From: Elephas maximus indicus
Taxonomy: Eukaryota; Chordata; Mammalia; Proboscidea; Elephantidae
NCBI RefSeq assembly: GCF_024166365.1
Contig: NC_064820.1
Location: 148,200,001-148,264,000 of the forward strand
Direction: 5' to 3'
Length of the DNA stretch: 64,000 nt
Each line of letters begins with the position of its first letter. The first letter of the stretch is position 1. The notes beneath the pieces are model-generated. The model searched no databases. It was not told where the DNA came from and worked only from the letters and a program-made list of their open reading frames with translations. The position numbers and the translations under genes were made by a program. Shown piece by piece: positions 57,174 through 64,000 of this stretch.

Positions 57174-57382
57174 AAGGAGCCTGGGTGGTGCAAGCGGTTT
57201 GCTATTGGCTGGTAACCAAAAGATTGGTGGTTTGAACCCACCCAGCCACTTCTAGGAAGAAAAGACCTGAAAATCTACTTCTGTAAAGATTACAGCCAAG
57301 AAAGCCCTATGGAGCAGTTGTACTCCGTAACACATGGGATTGCCATGAGGCAGAGGCCAACTTAATGGCAGCTAACAGCAAC
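57174..57382 (+). repeat. AfroSINE, sense (older subfamily)
   Basis: Contains aaggagcctgggtggtgcaa, tctgtaaagattacagccaa and a degraded tail. Confidence 0.88.
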
Positions 57383-57399
57383 ATTGATGTTGTTATTAT

Positions 57400-57680
57400 T
57401 ATTTGGGATGCAGAATATTTCATTGTATGAATGTAATTTATATAATGTAATTAATTTAATGACTTCCTGCTGGACATTTAGATTGTTTTCAGCCTTATGT
57501 TCTTACAAGCAGTGCTGTGTGGCAAACATTTTGTAGCTAAATTTTGGGAATGGGCCTTTAAGAATTTCCATTGGTCTCAGAAAAAGAATCACTGGGCCAT
57601 GGAGCATACCCACTTTAAGTGGGTATGTGCCAAATTGTCCTCCAAAAAAATAACAAATTTTATTCCACAAAAGGAATTTC
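57400..57680 (+). repeat. Ancient L1M-like fragment
   Basis: Contains gatgcagaatatttcattgt, acatttagattgttttcagc and gtgccaaattgtcctcc. It includes a short palindrome at 57605-57627. Confidence 0.55.
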
Positions 57681-57990
57681 TTAAATAGCAAGCTTTCCTA
57701 GAGCACTTAAAATATAATTTTTCCTAACAAAATTTTATTTCTAACATGTTTGTTTCTGCTGATTAAGTAGGCTTTAGAAGCTCCAGGGATTATGGGCACT
57801 GAAATTTTATAGGAAAATGTAGTCATCTCTAAAATATGGGCCAAAGTTCCCTAACTTCCTGGGCCAGACCCAAGGCCATACATTCTGTTTTTTGCCTCCA
57901 GTTACATTCTCCAGTCTAAGTATGCTGATCTTTGGTTTGCAAAATATGACCACAGTGTCTTTGCAAACACAACAGACCCCTGTTTGTGTG
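57681..57990. other. Unique sequence
   Basis: No gene recognised. Confidence 0.4.
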
Positions 57991-58066
57991 AGCTTTTCTG
58001 GGGCCATGGGTGCAGGAGCTTTTCCGGGGCCATGGGTGCAGGAGCTTTGCTGGGGCCATAGGTATA
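57991..58066 (+). repeat. 26-bp minisatellite, about three units
   Basis: A unit with the core tggggccatgggtgcaggag is repeated. The first two copies are nearly identical and the third is divergent. Confidence 0.9.
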
Positions 58067-58309
58067 GAAGAGGATGGGTGGCCCCTGCTGCCTGTGGATT
58101 GATGGATGATGCTACTGAACAAGGGAAAAAGAGGAACCTTGGTCCCTGACATGCCTTCAGGGCACAGGCTCTGCTGAGCCTGACCTGGGGGTCTTGAGTA
58201 GGAGGAGGAGGCACGGCAAGGTGGGTAGTGGCACTGCCTACTTGGAGGAGACCACCTGGGGTGCAGTGATGGGAAGCATACAGTCCCTGGCCTCTGGAGC
58301 CACAGTCTG

Positions 58310-58368
58310 GTGTGTGTGTATGTCTCTGTGTGTGTGTGTGTGTGTGTGTGCGTGTGTGTATGTGTGTA
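58310..58368 (+). repeat. TG dinucleotide tract
   Basis: About 58 bases of mostly TG with a few substitutions, running directly into the stem-loop at 58364. Confidence 0.9.
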
Positions 58369-58440
58369 GGTGCCAACAGCTACTTATCTGCCCCTCCCAT
58401 AGCACTCAGCACGACTTTAAGTGGCTGTTGGCACCTACAC
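58364..58440. repeat. Inverted repeat / stem-loop, 21-bp arms, 35-nt loop
   Basis: gtgtaggtgccaacagctac at 58364-58383 (plus one more t) pairs with 58420-58440. Twenty of 21 positions are complementary, and the exception is T opposite G, which would still pair as U-G in a plus-strand RNA. I do not recognise it as a known element. Confidence 0.85.
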
Positions 58441-58494
58441 AGAGGAGGGTGGAGGCAGAAGCAGAAAACCATTCCTTGAGGGAGTGGAAGCCTG

Positions 58495-58660
58495 TCCTAT
58501 TTATTCACTTCCCATTCTTGAGCACCCACTATGTGCCAGGAGCTGGAATGTTAGGTGTGCAAATGTGGGCCTGCCCCCAGGGAGCTCAGAGTCTAGTAGG
58601 GGAGACAGTCATGAATCAAATAACCACAAAGATAAGCATGAACTTGCCTCTGAGGTGGGT
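58495..58660 (+). repeat. Ancient mammal-wide repeat fragment (family not named)
   Basis: Contains gcacccactatgtgccagga, gggagctcagagtctagtag and ggggagacagtcatgaatca. It is related to 32638-32745. Confidence 0.5.
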
Positions 58661-58851
58661 GTGATGGAGGGAGGCCAGTGCTATGAAAGTAATCAGGGGA
58701 CCTGTCGGGGTGGGGGCCGGGGGTCGGGGATCGGGGGCCGGATTTCCCAGAGAAAGTGACCTCTGGGTTGGGATCTGAAGGATGAAGAGAAGTTACCTGG
58801 CTCTGTGCTCCCACGCTTGCCCCCTGGCAGCCCCTCTTAATCACACAATGA

Positions 58852-59585
58852 TTTCCTCGGTGTAACGCAGCTGCTTAAAGTCCCCCAGTGGCTTCTGATG
58901 TCACCCAAGAAGTCAAAACCAAGGTCCTCAGCATTGCCCCGAGGCCCTGCATGATCTGATACTCCCTCCTGAGAGGCATCCACCATCTTTCCTCCTCCCT
59001 GCTCCAGTCTCACTGAAAAAACAGTTGCCATCAAGTGGACTTTGACTCATGGCAACCCCCTGTATGTCAGAGTAGAACTGTGCTCCATAGGATTTTCACT
59101 TACTGATTTTACAACAGTAGATTTCACTTCAGGGTGGATTTGAACCTCCAGCCTTTCAGTTAGCGAAGCACATTAATTGTTTGCACCACCTAGGGGCTTC
59201 CCAGCCCCACTGCCTTGTTCTCATCCCTCAGACATGCCAAACCTCCTCCCATTCCGGAATCTGTGTGCTTGCCTGTCCCTCTGCCTGAACTGCTCTGCCC
59301 CAGATGTTGGCAGGCAGCCTCCTCCTCCTTACTGATGCCTCAACTCAAGTATTCACTCTTCAGATCGTTCACCAGGCCTCCCCCAGCAGTTACTCTCTGT
59401 GCTGCTGACCTATTTTGCCTTCTTTTTTGTACATGCAACAACTACAAACTGTACTATTTGCATGTATATTTTGGGGTGTATTTGGGTCATCCTCTTGTCT
59501 GTTAGGTCTTTGAAGGTAGGGTGTGTGTCTGGTCTGCTTATCCTGTGTCTACAGCGGTGCTTGACAAATAGTAGGGGGTCGTTAC
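58852..59585 (+). repeat. L2 LINE 3' region split by an AfroSINE
   Basis: Left 58852-59012 (gtcccccagtggcttctgat, then cctgcatgatctgatactcc) and right 59199-59585 (gtccctctgcctgaactgct, ttcaccaggcctcccccagc, ggtgcttgacaaatagtagg) are consecutive parts of an L2. Confidence 0.85.
59018..59198 (-). repeat. AfroSINE inside an L2
   Basis: Antisense SINE: agttgccatcaagtggactt, gtcagagtagaactgtgctc to ttgcaccacctaggggc. The flanks ctccagtctcactg and tcccagccccactg share 11 of 14 bases and look like an old target-site duplication. Confidence 0.88.
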
Positions 59586-60007
59586 ATATGTTGGCATAAA
59601 TAAAAGCGTGTTTCAGGCAAAATCCCAGGGATGCAAGAGAACGCTGTTGAATTCAGGCTGTGAAGATTACACGGTTGTGTGTGTGTGAGAATCTGTGTGT
59701 ATGTGGGGGGTGGATGGGTGGCAATTGGCAAGGCCATGCTTCCAAGAATGCCAGTTCCTCCTCAGGGCATTTGCTTTAGAAAAGAGCTCACTGGGAGGAG
59801 AAGGTGGCGAATTACCAGGAATGTGGCTTTCTAGGAAATCCCACAGGCACTACCTCCTTGGTTTGCTCAGCAGGTGGGTCTTGACTGGTCAAGGCCAGTC
59901 CCTGGGAACTGGGAGACGCCAATTCCTCTACCACCATCCAATCCTTCTGATACTGGCCTATCAGTCAGGAATTCTAGAACCCAGGGCTGGGCTGAGGCCC
60001 CACCTAG
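59586..60007. other. Unique sequence
   Basis: Contains a short TG repeat near 59675-59703. No gene recognised. Confidence 0.4.
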
Positions 60008-60130
60008 CCCTCTCTTTATTGTGTACAGATGAGGAAACTGAGGCACAGAAATGGGGTGGGAATTCACACAAGGCCACCCAGTGCATTAATGTCAGAGTCT
60101 GAGTAGAAGCCCGGCCTCCTGTCTGTGTCC
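60008..60130 (-). repeat. MIR, antisense
   Basis: Contains acagatgaggaaactgaggc and cacacaaggccacccagtgc. Confidence 0.75.
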
Positions 60131-60960
60131 TGCACTCGTAGACCAGAGGCAGATCCCAGGCTCCAGTGACCTGTTTGGCCCTCTCACCACTCATTACATG
60201 GTGGGTCACCCCAGAATACCAGCTTCCATGGGGGTGTGTGGCTGCTGGCCCTGAGTCCAAGCCCAGTGGGTACTCCCTACTCTCTAGCCCTTCCCTATCT
60301 GGAGGCCTGTGGGCCTCTCTTGAGTGCTCCCCCCACCGCCAAGTCTGTGGGACCCCAGGCAGCCAGTGGTCTTCTCTTTGCTGGTTCTGCTTTAGCCCCA
60401 GTCCATATAATGATCCCTCTCCCAGGGTCTTGTTCTGAGATGGTGGGGGAATGAAGGGCTGAAGTCTCCCCAGAACAACTCCTGGTTTTGTTCTTTACAC
60501 TTGGAGTGTTTCAGGATCCTAAACAACTTAAGCCCAGAGGAAATGGTGCAGGGGGCAGTCAGGCAATGTTGAGTCAACTGCAGGCAACCTTGTGGTGGCA
60601 GAGGGGCTCCACAGCTCAGCTGGAGAATCGAGGGCACTGCCCCCAGACATGGGAGGAAATGCGTACAGCAAATCTGACAGACACATGATTAGCATTTGTT
60701 TAGCCATTCATTCATTCATTCAAGAACACCTCACTGTAAACAAGCGTCTTTACTACATAAATAACACAAGCAAAAGTATTTTCAAAGAAGGCTCGAACAT
60801 ACAAATGAGCCATGAACATCAAAGAACAATACAGGGGAGAAAGAAAGAAGAGCAGTTATTAACCAATACGTGAAAGAGCATTCATCCTTATTAGCAACCA
60901 AGGAAAAGTATACTAATAATGCAATGTGATGGCTTTTTTTTTTGGTCCTACACAATAAGA
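60131..60960. other. Unique sequence
   Basis: No gene recognised. A short attcattcattcattc run occurs at 60708-60722. Confidence 0.4.
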
Positions 60961-60974
60961 AAATAATTATTTTA

Positions 60975-61412
60975 TTTACTTTATTTTTATTGTGCTTTAG
61001 GTGAAAATTCACAGCTCAAGTTAACTTCTCATTCAGAAATTTATACATGTATTGTTTTTGCCACATTGGTTGCAATCCCCATGATGTGACAGCATGCCCC
61101 CTCTTTCCACCTCAGCTTCCCTGTGTCCGTTCGTCCAGCTGCTATCCCTTCCTGCCTTCTCATCTTGCTTTTGAACAGGAGTTGCCCATTTGGTCTCGTA
61201 TATTTGATTGAACTAAGAAGCATGTTCCTCAGATGTGTTATTTTCTGTTTTATAGGCCTGTCCAATCTTTGTCCAAAAAGCGGGCTTTGGGAATGGTTTC
61301 AATTCAGGGTTAGCAGAGCATCCAGGGGACATAGTTTTGGGGGTTCCTCCAGTTTCTGTCAGACCTGTAATTCTGCTCTTTTTTTGTGAATTTGAATTCT
61401 GTTCTACATTGG
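60975..61412 (-). mobile_element. 5'-truncated L1 with perfect target-site duplication
   Basis: 438 bp of L1 3' end in antisense (tattgtgctttaggtgaaaa). The 14-bp sequence aaataattatttta occurs at 60961-60974 and 61413-61426 without mismatch. Confidence 0.92.
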
Positions 61413-61572
61413 AAATAATTATTTTAAGTAGTCAAATCCAGTTCTGGCCATGGTAAAGGGAAGAGAGAAACCAGTTAAACGGAAGAGAGAAACCAGTTAA
61501 ACATCATTGGCAGGAATGCAAATTGGTACAAGGTTTTGGAAAGTCATATGTGTAGTGTGTATTGAGTGTTTG

Positions 61573-61747
61573 GAAACCCTGGTGGCATAGTGGTTAAGTG
61601 CTATGGCTGCTAACCAAAGGGTTGGAGGTTCGCAATCCTCCAGGTGCTCCTTGGAAACTCTATGGGGCAGTTCTACTCTGTCCTATAGGGTCGCTATGAG
61701 TCAAAATTGACTCAACGGCACTGGGTTTGGTTTTTTTTTGTTTTTTT
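61573..61747 (+). repeat. AfroSINE with 12-bp target-site duplication
   Basis: Near-consensus sense SINE, flanked by attgagtgtttg at 61561-61572 and 61748-61759. Confidence 0.94.
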
Positions 61748-61759
61748 ATTGAGTGTTTG

Positions 61760-62217
61760 CTACATACTATATCAAAGTTTGATACATACTATATTAAGTG
61801 TGTTTGAAATTTCAGCTCATTCACTTTAGCAAATCTGTTAAAAAGCTGATAACAGAAAAATGCCACATGCAAAGTATTTCTCATTAAAAATAAAGATGTA
61901 ACCTAAATGCCCAACAATAGGGGCTTGGTTAAGTAAACAAGGGAAGATCTAAATGAAACACTATGCTGGTATGAATATTCATGGTTACAGAGTCTGTGTA
62001 ATAACACGGAGGGAATGCTTATGCAGTAAATAGAAACAAACACAAGGTTGTGTAAACACTGTGATGACAAGTAGGTAAAACAGCAACCACTGTCTAAAGG
62101 ATGGTGAAGAGAAGGATCCAAACATCATTCTCGTTGAGTAGCGAGACTTTGGACATCTTTTAAAAGGTTCTCCCATGCTTTCCAACTTTTGGAAAAGTTC
62201 TTATTATACAATGGGCA
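61760..62217. other. AT-rich unique sequence
   Basis: May hold an old L1 remnant (gtaacctaaatgcccaacaa). No gene recognised. Confidence 0.4.
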
Positions 62218-62362
62218 CAAAAACCCCTTGCCGCCGACCCATAGCGACCCTAAAGGAAAGAGTAGAACTGCCCCACAGGGTTTCCAGGGAGTGCCTGGTG
62301 GGTTCGAACTGCCGACCTTTTGGTTAGCAGCTGTAGCCTAACCACTTTGCCACCAGACTTTC
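62218..62362 (-). repeat. AfroSINE, antisense
   Basis: Contains cccatagcgaccctaaagga, ggttcgaactgccgaccttt and ttagcagctgtagcctaacc. Confidence 0.9.
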
Positions 62363-62489
62363 CAAAAGGAGCACAGGAGCATTCAGTTAAAACAGTGAGG
62401 TCTTGGGCAGCCTTAACTCCACTTAGCAGACTCCAGTGATGGGTGATGGGCATGTCTACCTGTGGCTGACACCGCGAGGAGGCAAAATC

Positions 62490-62985
62490 AGGGCCCGTGC
62501 CCTGTCTTCAGAGCTGTCTCCCCTCTGCTCAGCACAGCTCACTGGCCTACCCTGGCAGCCTCACCCTGCCTCTCCTCTCCTGCTGGCCCTGCCTTCAGAG
62601 TCTGAGATCTCTGTGAAGGCCTCCTGAGCCCTGTCTTCTGACTCTCTGAGTCCCGGTGCAGCCCTCACGGGTCTGCCTTCCAGTCCCTCCCCGGGCTCTC
62701 CAGGCTGCAGTCACACCCTCTAGTCTTCAGTTTCTCCATGCTCTGGGCTGCTTCCTGCCTCAAGGCATCTGCTGGCTGCTTGCTCAGCCTAGAAGGTTCT
62801 TCCCTTGCCTCTTGGCCTGCCTGGGTTGCTGCTTTACCTTCCTGAATCTACAAAGATGTCATTTCCCAGGGAGCCTTCCCTGACCATGCACAATGGCCCC
62901 TGCCCCTCTCCAGTCTGGCAGAGGCCTCTGCTCTCTGTATTGTCCTGAGCCCTTCTCTTCTTTGGTACTGCTCCTCACACTCACA
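62490..62985 (+). repeat. L2-like 3' region
   Basis: Contains cagtttctccatgctctggg, tgcctcaaggcatctgctgg and ggagccttccctgaccatgc. Confidence 0.55.
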
Positions 62986-62992
62986 AAGGCTT

Positions 62993-63508
62993 TGTCATGG
63001 ATTGAATTATATCCCCCCCAAAATGTGTGTATCGATTTGGCTGGGCCATGATTTCCAGTATTGTATGGTTGTCCTTCATTTCGTGATTGTAATTTTATGT
63101 TAAAGAGGATTAGGGTGGGATTATAACACCCTTACTAAGGTCACATCCCTGATCCAATGTAAAGGGAGTTTCCTGGGGGTGTGGCCTATACCACCTTTTA
63201 TCTTACGAGAGATAAAAGGAAAGGGAAGCAAGCAGAGAGTTGGGGACCTCATACCACCAAGAAAGAAACACTGGGAGCAGAGCGTGTCCTTTGGACCTGG
63301 GGTTCCCACGTGGAGAAGCTTCTAGTCCAGGGGAAGACTGACCAGAAGGACCTTCCTCCAGAGCTGACAGAGATAGAAAATCTTTCCCTAGAGCTGATGC
63401 CCTGAATTTGGACTTTTAGCCTACTTTACTGTGAAGAAATAAAATTCTCTTTGTTAAAGCCATCCACTTGTGGTATTTCTGTTATAGCAGCACTAGGTGA
63501 CTAAGACA
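62993..63508 (+). mobile_element. Solo LTR (ERVL/MaLR-like) with perfect 5-bp duplication
   Basis: 516 bp, beginning TGTCATGGATTGAATTATAT and ending GACTAAGACA. GGCTT flanks both sides (62988-62992 and 63509-63513). The polyadenylation signal AATAAA lies near 63437-63442. It has no internal retroviral sequence. Confidence 0.92.
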
Positions 63509-63574
63509 GGCTTGTTCAACGTTACAAAGCATAGTCATCATCAGTACACAAGCTCCAAAAGCCAGGGGGCTGTG

Positions 63575-63665
63575 CTTTCTTGTTTACTCCAGTTGCCCAG
63601 CACAAGCACAGGGCCTGACACACAGTCAGTGCTCAATAAATGAATGAATGAGTGAGTGAATTAAT
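63575..63665 (+). repeat. L2/MIR-type 3' tail
   Basis: Contains acagggcctgacacacagtc, then gtgctcaataaatgaatgaa. Confidence 0.6.
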
Positions 63666-63694
63666 GTGGATCAGCCAAGCACTCTGTGGTTTAC

Positions 63695-63792
63695 TACAGA
63701 CAAATAAGCTATGAAGTCAAACTCCCTGGTTTACAATCCTAGCTCACTACTCTGTGCCTCTCTCCATACCTCTGCTTCTTCATCTGTTTTAA
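63695..63792 (+). repeat. MIR, cut by a SINE
   Basis: Contains gaagtcaaactccctggttt and cctctgcttcttcatctgtt. It stops at the SINE. Confidence 0.65.
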
Positions 63793-63793
63793 A

Positions 63794-64000
63794 AAAAAAA
63801 AAAAATCAGTTGCTACCAAATTGATTCCAATTCCTGGCAGCCCCATGTGTGCCAGAGTAGAACTGTGCTACATAGGGTTTGTAATTCCTGCTTTTTTAGA
63901 AGTAGATCATTGGACCTTTCTTCCAAGGTGCCTCTGGGTAGACTCAAACCTCCAACATTTTGGTTAGCAGCTGAGCTCATTAACCATTTGCACCCCCAAG
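63794..64000 (-). repeat. AfroSINE, antisense, running off the window
   Basis: Contains cagttgctaccaaattgatt, gccagagtagaactgtgcta and ttagcagctgagctcattaa. Confidence 0.88.

Noticed and set aside
57807..58376. 189-codon minus-strand frame
   Set aside because: It runs through the TG tract and the minisatellite (histidine/threonine-rich start), has no domain, and is compositional.
1..64000. NEUROG1 or another neighbour of CXCL14
   Set aside because: I looked for the bHLH motif of NEUROG1 and for other known neighbours and found none. They would lie outside this window.
1..64000. Prokaryotic features such as operons, CRISPR arrays or phage genes
   Set aside because: Splice sites, LINE/SINE content and CpG pattern are those of a mammal, and no spaced direct-repeat array exists.

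Overview
This is a stretch of placental mammal genome, almost certainly afrotherian and most likely elephant. The lineage call is an inference. It rests on many copies of the tRNA-derived afrotherian SINE (AfroSINE), RTE-clade LINEs whose 3' tail matches the tail of those SINEs, and two near full-length L1 elements with the roughly 1.3-1.4 kb 5' UTR and 3' end I associate with elephant. Older mammal-wide repeats (MIR, L2, MER5-like, L1M-like) fill much of the rest. There is no bacterial, phage or CRISPR content.

Only one protein-coding gene can be supported: CXCL14 (BRAK), a secreted chemokine on the minus strand, spanning about 45.1-53.8 kb. All four coding exons can be placed to the base (53527-53590, 53255-53360, 49269-49382, 46238-46253). 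They have GT/AG splice sites and together give 300 nt, which is 99 codons plus stop. A CpG-rich promoter with a TATA-like box and a consensus AP-1 site lies at 53.8-53.9 kb. The 3' UTR is about 1.1 kb and ends just past an AATAAA at 45117-45122.

Layout. 1-8.8 kb: unique sequence with L2/MIR relics, a CCAA/CCAG microsatellite, a truncated RTE and several SINEs. 8.8-16.5 kb: a nearly full-length, decayed L1 on the minus strand. 16.5-19.2 kb: a MIR cluster. 19.2-26.8 kb: a second, younger full-length L1 on the minus strand, inserted inside an AfroSINE. 27.2-29.3 kb: an RTE with its 5' half inverted. 29.8-41.5 kb: SINEs, MIRs, a solo LTR with perfect 5-bp duplications, a chimeric RTE/SINE repeat, two convergent CTCF-like motifs, and a 243-bp inverted duplication with 100% identity (35985-36227 and 38431-38673). 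41.5-43.2 kb: an LTR split by an RTE. 45.1-54 kb: CXCL14. 54-64 kb: further L1, MIR, L2 and SINE fragments, a minisatellite, a TG tract followed by a stem-loop, and a second solo LTR with perfect target duplications.

No new multi-gene system is visible. The most unusual non-repeat structure is the perfect 243-bp inverted duplication. Most other points of interest concern transposon mechanics (nested insertions, 5' inversion, target-site duplications) and the regulatory architecture of CXCL14.
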